Assembly: GCA_958510825.1 (NCBI GenBank)
Contig: OY294044.1
Coordinates: 44,367,851 to 44,431,850 of the forward strand
Reading direction: 5' to 3'
DNA from: Brachypterus glaber
Taxonomy: Eukaryota > Arthropoda > Insecta > Coleoptera > Kateretidae
DNA: 64,000 bases
The translations under genes and the position numbers were made by a program. How positions within the stretch are numbered: position 1 is the stretch's first letter; each line of letters begins with the position of its first letter. Shown piece by piece: positions 33,701 through 48,700 of the stretch. Below the pieces are notes generated by a model. The model made no database searches and had not been told where the DNA came from. It saw nothing but the letters and a program-made list of their open reading frames with translations.

Positions 33701-36700
33701 TTCCACAATTATCTACAATCCTCCACAATCATCTACAAACTTCCAGAATCATCTGAAATCTTCCCACAGTCTTTAACAATCTTCATTAAAATTTTGTACA
33801 ATCTTTCACAATCTTTTTGACAATCTTTCACAATCCTTTGATTCTCACAATCCTTTGATTCTCACAATCCTTGTACACTTTTTTTCAATAAATAAATCCC
33901 GTGTAATATACGATTTTGAATTTAAATCTACTAATCCTTCTGCTATGCTTACCGTGATATGCCTTGTTCATTTAGAATCTTTGGTAATAATACTACAAAC
34001 CAAATATACAAATTGATCAACTAATTCGATGTTTTTATCCCCAAAATTTTATATGATTGTTAGTTCTTAGTTCTCCCCCCAAAATAAAGCTTTTTAGTAT
34101 ATATTCTTATTTTGTATTAATCCCTTAAGTAATATAGTATCTATTTTATTTAACGGTTCGTCTACATTTTACTATCTCATCAATAAACTGTCATCTGCAA
34201 AACCGAGCATGAATTTATAATATAACATACAATATATTATTAAAATTATACTTTAAGATAATTTTATTTTTATATTTTGATGTAGGATTTGCATAATGAT
34301 TAATTAATTATTTAAACCGATTTAAATTCTTAATTAACATTTTACGCAAACTTAACGTCTCTATTATAAGATTCATTAAATATTAATATGTCGAAATTAA
34401 TCCTTAACAATAATTTACTTTTAGTATGTACCTTATGCCAAGAAAATTGCTGTAATAAATTTTGTGTTACAAACTTGGGAGTTAAAACTAAAGCCTTTAT
34501 AGTCGATTTTCATTCCCCCTTCTTACAGAATTAAGGAACATTCCCAACACTTTAATACCCTCTTAATGCATTTTCAAAAGATAAAAAATAATCAATATTT
34601 AGATTATAATACAGGGTTTACTAAAAATAAATCACAATTTTTTGGGTGAGACGCATCTCCACTCATCATATCTCTACTCACACACATATCTACTCACACA
34701 TATCTCTACTCATACACAACTCTACTCAAACACATCTCTACTCACCCATATCCCTACTCACAAACATCTCTACTCATTGTTATATATATTGACATTAAAT
34801 TAGAACTAGGATACCGTAGCGAAACAAAGCACTAATCTAAAACAATTTAATATTTTTTTCTGTAATTCAGCCTCGAATTTAGCTTATAAGTTTGCAATAA
34901 TTAAACTTATAAGCTAATTTTCGAAAAAAATATTAAAGAAAATTTAGTTAGTGCTTTGTTCCGCCATGGTATCCTAGTTCTAATTAAATAAACAGGGGTC
35001 GGATCGAAGAAGCCATTACCGGGGGCATGCAAAAATTAGAATTTTAAAAAACTTTTTATTGAAAAAAGGTTTTTTAAATTCTTATTTTTGCATGCCCCCG
35101 GTAATGGCTACTTCGATCCGACCCGTGCAAATAAATGTCAAAGTAAATAACAATGAGTAGAGATGTGTGTGAGTAGAGATATCTGTGGGTAGAGATATGT
35201 TTGAGTAGAGTTGTGTGTGAGTAGAGATGTGTGTAAGTAGAAATGTGTGTGAGTAGAGATGTGTATGAGTAGAGATGTGCACGAGGAAATTTCTTTACGC
35301 AGCGAATAATTTATTATTAAGTAATCTAATAGAAATATATTATTCGCCGCAAGAGTTCCAGTCATATGTAGAAATAACTGGCTCTCTGCGCGTTAAAATT
35401 TTAGCTAGGGTACCAGTCCTATGTACAATTGTGGCGAACGTTTTAGGGCTTAACTGGAAATGCAAGTAAAAATGCATCATATGTGCATATCAAGGAGCCC
35501 TTCGCCATATTCATATTTAAATTTATGTTTTGATCATATGTATTTATATTTAAATAATAGAATAATAATAGAACTACTTAAAAATATGTGATACCTTGTA
35601 AATTAATTGAAAAAAAATAAAGATAAAGTAAACCAGAGCTTTTTAATCTGATATTAAAATTGCTTATAAAAACTTTAGTAACGCGGCTCATAACTCATGG
35701 CTTGCCTGAGGGAAAATGATTATATCAGATAGAAATCAGTTTAATTTAGATAAAATTTTAGATAGAATATCATTAAATAAAAACTGTTTAAGTCCAAGTT
35801 TTCTCATCAAGATTTTACGAAAGTTTTTCCTTATTTCATATTTTTTATGGATAAAATTTTCTTATATTGTTAAGTTAAGAAGTTAAAGCAGTATAAAACT
35901 TTTTCTTTGCTCTTTTCCATCCCTTAGATATCTATAATTTTTCCGTAAATATTTTCAACTTATAACCATATTCCTAATATCTTATATTCTTGTTCTATAC
36001 TCGTTATTAAAATTGTTTCTGGAAAAAAGTTTCTTACTTAAATTAATTCAAAACTTGTATTATGTTGTCAGGTGGATGAAAAGAAACCAATTTTAAACTT
36101 TTAATAAAAATATAATGGAAGTTATTACGAATTTTCCTATTTTATTTTACATTATTAAAATATTTTTCCTTCTTTCTTTTGCGTTCAATTTCTTTAAAAC
36201 TTTAAATTAAAATTATACCCAAATAATACGAAAAATTCTTTAAACTTATTATTTCCACTGGACTGAATCAAACTTCTCCACTTTAATTTATATTTAGATT
36301 TATATTGAAAAACAACAACCATCTTTTCTGTTCTGTTCTATTTATCTATTTGTAAAATTAACAAAGTTAAATCACGTGATTGTAAAATAATAGATTTTTA
36401 AAAATTAAAAGTTTTCACGAATATTCAAGAATTTTTAAGATGTTGGTTTTAAAAAAACATCTTACTAAGTGCAAACTTAAGAAGCGTGGAAGGACCACTT
36501 TAATATATTATTATTAAATGCCGAATTTTACTTAAATTCCGACTTAGAAGTATACAGTTAAAATTTTCATTGCATTCGAGCGTAAATGACTTAAAGTCGG
36601 AATCTCTTTTTTTACAAAGAAAGCAAGTAAGTAGGTATTTATGAGATGAGAGCAAAAACGGGTTTCGGGTTTCGGGGAAAATGCACTTATTCGACTATAC

Positions 36701-39700
36701 AATAATCGCAATTTTGTTTATTATGATCCTCTAAAATGAATAGAAATTGAATGACGCTTGAAGTTTTATATTAGAAAACTACTGAGATATCATTGGAAAT
36801 GGAAAACGACCAGATTTCAATTATAATAAAACTTTTTTAACTTAAACTTATTGAATTATTTTTAAATATAGTAAATTCTCCTAAAAAAATCATTAAAAAA
36901 AATTAAAATGGCGTAAGTTACTGGAAATTAAGTTTTTATGTTTTCCATTTATAAAAAATACTTAATTTTAAAAGCAAATTGCTTATATTTAGAATTTCTA
37001 TCTGATTTGTTTCTTTATTTGAGGTACACAGGGTGATTCAAGCCAATAACTCGGTAACGGCTAGCCGCAAGCAATTTAAAAATTCTTTTTTTAATGTTTC
37101 CCCTATTTTTTATTGAAATGGTGTTAATAATATGCTCCATATGAGGAATGTTAATTTTTAACATGATTGTTTTCTAAAAATTGTTATCCTTTAACCACAG
37201 TCATCCGATAAATTTTACCGGCGGACTTATTCAGTTTACTGGTTTCTGATCAACTCCACTACCTATGCACATATGTGTCTACTATTGTTTCATTAGAAAC
37301 ACTTCAAAACTTGCTCTAAACATGTTTCAGAATAAGAAAGAAACTGTAGAAAATATAGTGACTTATTTTTTTGGTAGAATCGTTTTTTAACTACAAAAAA
37401 AAATACAGCAAAATTTACCGGACAGCTGTGTCCCTGGTTTTAAACTGCAACACGTATTCTATTTTTGGACAAATATTTTTTTTTGTAATTTTACCAAGCT
37501 ATTAATTCATTTTTTCATGTTTTCACTTTTTTGCATTTTTGAATAGAGCTTGTAACTACCTTTTTGCCTGTACTTAAAGAATAAAAATATGCACATAGCC
37601 CATTTTATTTACAATACAACCATGTTCTATCACATCGATGTCACTAATGCATTAACAGTTTTTCCTGTCATTTTTACCAAAATTATGGAGGTTGATGAGG
37701 AATACTTGTGCAAAACAACTATTAATTATCAATTTTAATAATGATTAATAATAATGTATGCAAAATATTGCATTTATGTACAAATTAATTAAACAAACAG
37801 CCAAAAAACATGTGAATTTATTGCAAAACCGTTCTAACTCGGTTAGAACACTGTTGTACCACCTACTACTTTTCATAGATTTTTGTGTTATCAAAGTTCC
37901 AACTGATTATTTATTTTAGCTAATATTTAAAATATCAACAAAATGTGTATTATATATACTAATTTATCCTAATACATATAAGCCCATGCCACCATAATAT
38001 ACCTCTCAATTATGAAATTTAAAGTAAGTTTCATGATTTTGATTGATCATAACTCAAATCTATAATTTATACAGTTGAAACTTTGTTGTTCTCATACTAC
38101 AAAATAAAAACCTACACAAAATAAATATCTCAAACCAAAAAATATTTAGCACAAAATACGTTTCAAAGTTACTATATAACCTTAAACTCTTAAATTTATA
38201 ACTATATAGTATTATAATGGCAGAGTTACAAAAAGAAAACTTTATTTAAGCATAAATAGAATACCTAAACTATATATTTTTTAACAAATTCACATTTTTT
38301 AACAAATCATTGCCTTAAAAATAAATTAACAAAAAATGTGTCATGGACTTTCTGGAAAAAGTAAATAACTCGGTCTCATGGCGCCGAAGATAAATTACTG
38401 TTACTGTTACTGATATACTGGCTTCTCTACTGAAAGCTGGATCACACCATAAAATAAACAAATTTTGAGCAAGTAATTTTCTTTAAAGGAAATTTACTTT
38501 CCCCTTTACTTTATATTTTAAAAATACATAAAAATGTAAAGTTCCACCCCAAATTAACTTTTTAGCAAACCAGTTACATAGATTTATAAATATGTAAGTT
38601 TAAAGTGTCAAACTTGAACAATAATAAGGCTAGTAATAATAAATTAGAATTTTCACAGATTTTATTGACGCTTGAACTTTTGTACAAGACAGAAAACTAG
38701 TTATAGGTTAAAATCAATGAAAAAGGAAAAACGAACAGATTTTTATTTCCAATAAAAACTTTTTTAACTAAAACTTTCTGAATTATTTATGGTTACTATT
38801 ATAAAATTCCAGCTTTAATTCGATTTTAAATTTTCAGGATTTACTTGCATAAAACATTAAGTTTGCCAATCCTATTTGGATAATCCGATAAATATTGAAA
38901 CATGACTTTTCTGGTAATTTTTTTGTTATCCAGAGAGCCTGGAAAAAATATAAAACAAGATGCTTCAAGTGCTTCACATTTCATAATGTATACTCTTCGC
39001 AGTGAATAATATATTATACAGTGCGTGTCTAAAGTCCGCCCCCTTTGATTTATGAACTGTTTATGATATCAACTTGAATATTTGTTCACGTTATTGGAAA
39101 GGGGGTCGCATGATACCAATTCATATAAAAAACATAAAAAATAAAAATCACTTAAAAACTACAATAAAAGACTTTGTAAAGACAAATTTTAACAAAATAC
39201 AAAGTATATTTAAAACTATTCAATAGATTGCTTTATGTTTTTTATTAATTGATTGTACCTACATTGTTTTTACTTACCTTTTGTTATTATATTTCTATTA
39301 ACTCGTTTTATTTATCCCTAAAAATTAATCTTGATCTCTCATTTTTTTAATTTTTTTTTCTTTCTGTAACTAATATAGTTATTTTTAAATAGTTATTTTT
39401 AAACATTTTTTTTTTGCATGAGCTCTTTTTTTTAATTATATCTTAGATTTATACTTTTTTATTTTGATAATTTTTATTATCTTTTTAGTATATTATTTAC
39501 TTATATTTATTAAAATAACCTTGCGGATGCCGCAAAACAAGCAATTTTGATTAGGCGGATCCACTTTTTCATAAATTATTCTGATGTAAAATAATATGCT
39601 CTATTGTAAATTTATAAGAAAGAAATAAATTGAATTGAATTGAATTGAATGATACATCTCGTTTTGACCATGAAATTTTTAATTTAAAAAAAAAATAATA

Positions 39701-42700
39701 TTTTGAATTTTTATTTTTTTTTACTAATCATTTAAAATTAGTTTAAAAGTATAATTTACGTTTTAGTATCATGAAATGAATCACTAATTTTTTTTTTATT
39801 TTTTAAAGAAAAATAAAAAATATACGGTTAAACAGAAAAATTTAATGAATTTTAAAAGTATGTATTGCAAGACTCCCTTTCCATTTAAAAAAATCCTCCT
39901 TGCCCCCTGCCTCCATTGTGCCCATAAAACATATATAAATGTATGCAGAAAAAAAAAATTGACACGCACTGTATATAGTGTTTAAATGGGCAATAAGGCA
40001 AGTGTGGAATTTTCAAAATGAATAAATTCGAAAACCTGAAAAAAAAAAATTTAGAAAAATTCTAGGACAAGTCGATTTTTATTTTAAAAATATTTTGATT
40101 TTACTCATATCGTCCCCTAACTTCCCTACTTTACCTAACTGGCACGTAACTGGCATTTTGTAAATTTTGTCAGTTACGTCGTTACGTGAGATAGGGGATG
40201 ATATGAGTGACGTCCTAACTTTCTGTCTTTAAATAGAACTACATATATGTCAATTAACCCCCTATTTATAAGTTTTTTGATTGTACCGTGTTTTGTTTTT
40301 AAAAACTGTATTAGCAGTATCAGTTGTTCGACATTAATTTCTTTCAAATACCTTTAACGAACTTCGGCTCTCTGTGGGTGACGATATTTGGTCCACGTCC
40401 TTATGAACATTTTAAATTATTTTTTTACGTTTTATCAACATTTATTGCTTTTTTGCTGTTATTTTATTTGCTCTTTTTTTTTCTTTTTTGTTTAATTAAC
40501 CCCTTCAGACTCAATGCACATCCATTAGGCTATTAAGCTTTAAATAACTTCTATGAAATTAATTATTCATTAGAAGCCTAATTAGAATTAGAATTAGAAG
40601 CATTATTTATACATAACACGACATGTACCGGATGATCCAAAGTTCCCGACCCAATCAGTTTTCTCCGAGACGGTAGAAGTGAACCCGGTACATTATATAC
40701 ACACGTTTTTCATCAAATCTATTTTTATAGGTAATATTTTTCTTTCAATATTTTGCAACTCAAGGAAAAGGAATTTTTTCAAATACAAAAAAATCAGGTC
40801 GGAAGGGGTGAAGGGGACCGCCGAAAACTTTACATAAGGGCTCTCTATTTGAAATGAATTTTTTTACCGTATGGAACGAAGAGTATAACGAAACCACTCT
40901 GAGTTCGATAATGCAAAATACAATATGTCGTTTCGAATTGAATAGAATAAATTTAAAATGGAAATTATATTTTATAAATTTCTAGTGAGTTCAAAAGCAC
41001 AACTTTTTTAAATAAAAATAAATTTCTCGCAATTTAAAGTTACATTTTATTAGAAAAAGAAACAAAATAGCACATATACCAGGGGCATTTCATAAAACGT
41101 CGCAGACGGTCTGTGTTATAATCATATGCGTGGATTAATTACTATAGGCTATTGCGCCTCTCACTGGCACGCACCCTGTCTTATGACGCTTTAATTCCCA
41201 GATAACAATCGTGCGTCGCACGTTTCTAGCACGATGTGCGAGCTCACGCGTGCATGTAAATATCTACTCATATTAGAGGCAGTAACGTGCGAGCGCACGG
41301 TCTGCATGTATTATGCAAGCATCGTGCGTCGCACTTTTGTAGCACGACGTGCGAGCGAACGTTCTGCATATAATATGCCAGCATCGTGCGTCGCACTTTT
41401 GTAGCACGACGTGCAATGGCACGATCTGCATGTATTATGCAAGCATCGAGTGTCGCACTTTTGTAGCACGATATGAGAGCTGACGTATACGTTATTATAG
41501 CGTACCTTTCAAAGCTTTTTCTGAACTTTGTAATTTTTTTTTTGACATGTGGTGTATAAATTCAATCAAACCTACACGTTCAAAAACATCATTGACAATA
41601 ATTTTCAGTCGTCAAATTGACCGCACGTAAGGCTCACGTTGTGCGTCTCAAATGAGACTCAACTGAGGACGCATTTGACTGAGTCGCACGTATGCGAGAT
41701 AAATCGCACACATGCGTCTCATATTGCACTGACTGTGCGCGCATTTTGTTATCTGGGTTCTAGTTGAGAGCGCTCTGGCATATTCATAAAAATCCGTGTA
41801 TATGGGAAAAAACAAATGAAGGCTTATTATTTGGTGTGTATTTGGGTGAAATAATATTTTATATTATGTTAGTTTCCACAAAGTTTCGGTTGAGGTGAAA
41901 AATCCGAACAAACTCATAAACAAATTTTGTACTTGACATAGCGGCACGGTAGCCGACAAGCCAATTTAAGATTCAAAAAATGGTCAAAGCAAACAGCCAG
42001 TGGGTTAACACGTTCGCTGCCAATGCAAAATGTTAGGTTTTCTCGGGAGCAAACACTTTTTTTTAATGACTACAAAAACACAAAAACAAACGAAAAAAAT
42101 CTTAACCGTGTGCAGTTTTGCGTTTAACGTACCATTAGCGATGTTTATTCAACTGCAAACCCGACAAAACTGGCTCCCTTAAAGACGCCGATAAGCGTCA
42201 GTAGCATTCGCTCTTACCATGCCTTGACGCTTAAAAGTGTTATTGGCAGCGAACGTATTAATCGACCTTGATTCATAGCCACCGGTGTAACAGAACACAG
42301 AATGCGCAGTAAGCCAAAAAACCGATTGTTTACATACTTAGCAACGGCGCGTTTTCCTTAGCCGTTAAAAGTCGCTTGTTGGAATTAAGCCGTTCGCTCC
42401 CCCTAAAATGTTGTGCGCGGTGTCGTCATTAAGTTTATGACGTCGCTGTACCATTCTAAACGCGCGCGGACTCTAGTTTTGATGCCAATTTAGTTTCAAA
42501 GATTGGTGAAAGCAAACAAACAGCGGATATTGGTTGAAGGCAGTCTAGGCTATTCACAGCCAGTAATTTAATAATATTACTATTATTGTAAAATATTAAT
42601 TGATCAACAATGATTCATAGCCATTGGTTCCGCACGGGTATAGTTGTTGCAAAGATGTTGTCAGCGCGAAAAAAAAAACAATTGATTGTAGGTACCCAAA

Positions 42701-45700
42701 GCTATGACAAAATGAAAAATTTTAGGTTGGCTTGACTTTAAAGTAGCTTTTCTCCCAACTCTAAGACAGCATCAGAAAACACCTTTAATTATTTGAGGTC
42801 ATGTGATGTCAGCTTAAAATAAGTGGTTTTCCCCAAGCTTAGGTCACACGCAAAAGACCTGTACCCGGTAATCTGGTAAATTTTTCTTCAGTTATTTTCG
42901 AGGTTATTTTTATTTGTTAAGAATACATTATCTCTTATTAGACTCTCCAAATGTAAGTGGCCACGCAATGGACCTGAAGGTAAAAAAATTATATTTGTTT
43001 TTTTTTGGGTTTTTGGATGCATTGGACATTTTTAGGTAAATTAATCCAAACAATTTTTTTTCCCTTTAATTTCCGTTTTCGTATGACAATAGGTATATAT
43101 TTTTAATCAATTTAACGCAGATGTGTTCCCAAAAACAATTTTTCCGAAAGGAGTTTAATATATTTTAGAAAAAGTTTTATCGATCTGATGTTGGAAGTTG
43201 TTTTCCAAATATGGATGATACGCGAAAAACGATATTTGCCGCGGAAAAATAAGAAGTTTTCTCAATATAAAATAAAAGTTTTATAGAAGCATATATATGT
43301 AGATATACTTTGTATGATGAAATTGGATAGTATTGTACGAGAATATATAAATAAAATGAAATGAAATAAAATAAAAAGAAAAAATATATAAAACCAAAAC
43401 ATATTAACTCATAAAATTTTTCCCAGTAACGTGTTTTTAAATCAACATTTTATTTCGAATTTTATGGTCTGCATAAATAAAGATAAATATGGGGTTGCTT
43501 ACAAAATATCCAGCTTTGGGAGAAGAAATACTTTTTACGTTTTATAGCTTGCCTTTTATGAGTATACAGATTAAATTTTCCTATTTTAATGCAGCCACTT
43601 TTTTTTAGTTTTGAATATAAAATTATGCATTTGTCCTTATCAAAATATTAAAACAAATAGATAGGTACTAGTATTATTTTACTTTTGCTTTATTTATGCT
43701 TATAGTTACAGTTAAAGTTTTGTTATCCATTATGGAATTTAGAACATTAGGGGATTCCTCATAAGTTTCCCTCTACTTCCAAAAAAGGAGTAGTTTATGT
43801 AGGGATATGTAGGACCGATGCATTCGTACGAGGTAATAAAATTGAGACATTTAAATTGCTTTTACAAAAATGTATTACAATATTTCTCTACTCATGTTCT
43901 GTAGTTTTAACTTTTTTCTTATCCTTGTATATGTCGTGTAGTAATAATTTTGCCTTCAGTTGAGAACACAAAACAAACAATCTGAAGAACTTGAAGAATG
44001 CCAGCAAAATAAAACCAAGAACACTTTAATAAAGATGTGTTTAATTTTCTTTTCTTATTAAATCGGTAAATTTGATACAATATTGGCCAATTAAATCGAT
44101 ACAGAATAAGAAGAAAAAATAATGTAAGACAAACGTTGTTAATGGCTTCTTTGTATTTCGATTTTTTTTAATTAGTACTAATAACCAGATTCACGTTTAT
44201 CTAAAATACTTATCCAGTATTATAAATTAAGATCGAAAGCGAAGATTGCAGTAAAAAATACGAGGGGTAAACTTTAAGTACATTTTATTAAGGTACCCCG
44301 GCATTTAACCCTGCGGGTTATGTCCTATTTGTAGTATTAATTTCTTGGGCTGAGTACACACGTTTAATATTTGTGTAAGTAGGAAGTATGCATTATATAT
44401 TTGTAGTACTACACTTATCAATAAATTGGTAAGTATATCAAAACACATCTATGCTTATATCTCAAAATTAAAAGATAAGATTAATAAACAAGAAAACATT
44501 TTATGGACATTTACTTTTATGAATATAAGTTTAATAAAAAATGTCTAAGATGGAAATTTTCTTAAATATATATATTTATATAAAATATATAACTTCCTAC
44601 CAAACAATTATGGTCTGTTTATAAAACAAGGAATACTAAAAAATTTAAATTATATAAAACATTAAAAAGGTAATCTAAGTAAATTTTTATCATAAATAAA
44701 GTAAAATAACATAATATGTTATTATATTATAAAAGGTTTTAAGTGTAAATAAATATTGTAAATGTGTATTAGTGCAAGTGTGTAACTAATTTAATAAGTG
44801 AAGCGTATATAAGTGACTTTTAAGTATATGGACTAAAAATTTGATTGTGTTTATGGCAATGTCTTTGAGTATTTTTTTACGAATTTTGAAAGGTTTTACG
44901 AAAGAAACAAAAAAATTAGATATTGTTCCCAGAACCTCTATAAATAAACCTATAATTTCTATTTCTTTTATATTATATTTTACTTTAAAATAATTTATTG
45001 TCCCTTTATAAATATTCTGCTTTCCTAGATTTAGTCTTGAGGCTGTTCTTTACTTTTCTCAAACCGAATTGTTGGGTCAACAATGAATGCTTTGTTGGCT
45101 TTTCTATCAATTGCTACAATATCGATTCTTTTGTTGCTTCCGTCATCAGCTAAGCAATGCACTTCTTCATATACTTCACAAATGGGTTTTAAAGCATCAG
45201 CAATACTACTCCTGATAAAATTATGCCTCGTATTTCGCAGAAGGTTACTCAAACTTTGAATTTTTAACTACATATTTAAAGTTGGCATTCTTTGAATACA
45301 CAAGAAATGCTCCTCGTATTTTAAATTAAGATCAAAATTAAAGATTGCGAAACACAAAAAAAAAGAAAACTGTATCAACTTACTTTTGTGGTTCGTTGGG
45401 GTCTCTCTTCTTTTTCTTTTTCGCAACCTTTGGTTTTTTCTGAGCCTTTGTTAACGTTTCTGGTTCCGGAGATGGCCGCTTTATGGGCGGAATCTGAAAA
45501 AGAAAAAAAAAGATAAAGCAAAGCCTTGAATATTGTTAATGCTTTTTTATTTCACAGTATACTAATCGCATTTTATAGTATGTTTTACTAAAAGTACACT
45601 CAAATACAGTAACGACTGTGAAGTCACCCTTGGCGACTCGAAATAGCTATTTTCCTGTGGAAAGAGGCTTTTTTCGCACTAGATTACATTTGCCGATGCG

Positions 45701-48700
45701 TAGCGGAGTTCAGGCAAGCAATCGAGTGCGGAAACGCCTCTTTAGGCATGCGTTAGGAACAATATTTTTTCTACGAGCGAGTTAAAAATAAAATATACTT
45801 TTATATATAAAAATACTTAATTAAATAAATTTTATTTTTATATTTATTTCCAATAGAAAAACAATTAACAATTAATAAATTTAAACATTTTTATTATTTT
45901 ATGAATATAAATAATAAATCGAGAATAACAGGACAGAATTAAGATATTAAACAGTTTTGACAATTATTAAAAAGAATCTAACATTAGTTATTATCAATTC
46001 TGTTTTGGTTGAAGATTAATGATAAATTTGTTGCAGTATTCATTTGCATTTGCCATTTCTATTATTCCTTCAGGTAACATTTCATCTTCTTTAAGGTTCA
46101 TCATTTTCTTTTATAAAAACTTTACAATTAAAATTGGCACGAACAAACTAGCTTAAGACGCTATCATGTTGATAGTTCACCACATGGTTTCCATGTGGAA
46201 CCAAGTGTCTTAGCCAATAATGTTACACGTTTGTATAATCAAGCTACTAGTTTTTATGAAATAATTATGCGTGCGGAAAATACCTTCTTTCCACACGCAT
46301 ATGCGTGCGGAAAGAGTTATCTTTCCGCACGCTAGTAGAAAAATTAATTTTCGATTGTTGCCATTTTTCGGCCTGAATGCTATGGAACGGCTGGCAAAAA
46401 CATTGCAACTGCCCTATATTATATAGGTCTATAATAAACCACCAATTAAATACATTTACGATCAGTAATATTTAATTTTTAATAACTTCACTTTTCATAG
46501 TTTTTAAACAAGTCAAATTCTTATTTTTATAAAATTTTGATAAGAAATTTCCAAAAAAAATAAACACATATCGACACTCCCAAGCAACAAGGATGTAACT
46601 CAAGTTAGACCCATTTTGAGTTATACTCATAGGTAAACGCCTTGAAAAAAGACACACATGGTGGTACTACTCAGGTTTCTCCACAGTCCACTTTAAGCAA
46701 AAGTTTACTTAAAATCACTAAAGTAAGAAATTCTAAACTTGAATATTATCAGAAACAAACAGTAAATAAACAATAAATACTTAAACAGTTAAATAAAGAA
46801 TTTTATAAGCTTTAAAATGATGTATCACATGACTTCCTTTTCCACTTCAATCATTTACCCACCCTTAAATAACAAAAAAAAATATTTTAGAAATTTAGCT
46901 GTCGTGAAAAATGACAATATATGAGTTACGGTTTTGTTGCTTGGGGGTATCGATATCAAAGTTTTCTTTAAAAAAAAAAGTATTTTTTTAATGACTACTA
47001 ATGAAACCTGAACTCATAATTTTGCTATTTTTTTCTAATAACTAGACTTCCCGACTAAGCTATAATGCAGTAACTCCATTTGTCACAGAGCGACATTTTC
47101 CTGCCAACTCTGATGTAATATTTTAAAAAGCATATATTGACAAATGGAGTTACTTTCTAGCTTAGTGGGTCAGTAGAAGTGGAGCTACATGCATGAATGT
47201 TTGCATTTAAGTTTATATTTATAATATTACTTATTTAAAGTTTAAAAATTTAAACCATTTTGGGCAAAAATGGATCAGTATTTTTGGTATACAAATGTCT
47301 TAAACAAACGTTGAGAAAATCCTTATTTCTCTTTTGGTTAGTAGCGCTGCGAAGAGCATAAAAAATAATAAAACCAAATAAAAGTATAAAAATCGCTCCT
47401 TTTAAAGTCTTGAAATCGAAATTAACATACAATGCACATGGGGCGTATAACAATATAGAAAATCTATTATTAGGTGGCTTTTTTCTGTTTTATTTTTTTT
47501 TTTATAAACGAGTAAGACCGATGTGACATATAGATAGGACGCGATATTTATTAACATTGTTTTATTTTATTTTTATTGCATTCTTATATGTATTTTTTCA
47601 CTTTCAATGTTCCCATTGTCTAATGATAGCCATAAGATGTCGATTTTCAAATGGACAATGGTATTTAAATACTTTAAATATCCTTTTTCCACTACCAACA
47701 GCCAAGAAAACATTGGAAATGTCAGGTTAGACAGTTAGTTTCTTGTTGGTGTACATTACCCAAAGGTTACTCAACTTACAGCCCTAGAGAAGTATCACAT
47801 TATCAGCAACTAAGGTTTAAATTTTAAAAATTCTATTGCGAATGCTCAGATAAGAAATTATTCTTTGAAGTGCTGCTAAGTTCCCTCTCTTTAGTTGATT
47901 GTTTTGTTCTACAGCTGAGATTAAAAGAGTAAAATTACTTAAACGTTTCGATAATTTTAATTTTAAGTAAAAATAATTATTTAGAAGTTTGGCAATTCTT
48001 TTTTAAGATGAGCAAAATAATTTTTTAAAAGTTTTCCTTCTTAAATGTTGATTAATTTTTTGATTATTGTTTGTTTTGGTGGTGAAATAAAAGTCTTTTT
48101 ATTACTTTAACATAAAATAAATTTAAACGAGATCAATAAAACTGAGTTTAAGAACGAAACAGTAAGCACCTATATCAAATAATTAAATTAAATTAAATTA
48201 AAACCGTTTATGTTTTATTTATTGGTTACTAACTTCCGTACTTTTATGAGAAATTAAAACTACTCGTAACATAGTTGTTGCAACAAAGTGGTAACCTGAT
48301 GTCGGTTTAAGTTTGATGATCAAGTTATCAATCCTAAGACTGTTTGAGGCAGCTCTTCATCCCCCCATCTTTAGCCAATTCTTTAATTTCGCAAAAAAAT
48401 TCTAAACCCTACATAATAGCCTTCTTACTCCCAGCTCGTTCTCCAGAATATCTTTAAGTAAACTCTCACATCTTAGTATGTCTTAATCCTAATCAGTCCC
48501 TTCCAAAAGACACGCTTTTCTCAGATTATCTTCAATTAGCTCTCATTTGTAACTCTATCTGACCATTTTATATTTAGCATGCTTCTATACCACCACATTT
48601 CAAAGGACTCTATTTTTTTCCTATCTATCTTAAACTTAAAAATGTATTTTACAGAAGATAGATATGATGGAATACACGAAAACTCATCAAAACTGAGTTA

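Larger units (their letters stand above)
34640..35290. repeat. Foldback with two mirrored minisatellite arms
   Basis: The left array (about 34655-34780) has about nine units like CACATCTCTACTCA. The right array (about 35147-35285) has the complementary GAGTAGAGATGTGTGT units. The arms frame two smaller palindromic elements (34797-34985 and 34993-35125). Units share CTCTACTC with the foldback at 5941-6316, so the two may be one family. Confidence 0.65.

Noticed and set aside
33650..33895. CRISPR-like short repeat array
   Set aside because: The genome is eukaryotic, units are degenerate, and there are no uniform spacers.
35082..35365. [16 protein letters not shown] repetitive proteins
   Set aside because: Translation of the minisatellite arm; no start context and no non-repeat sequence.
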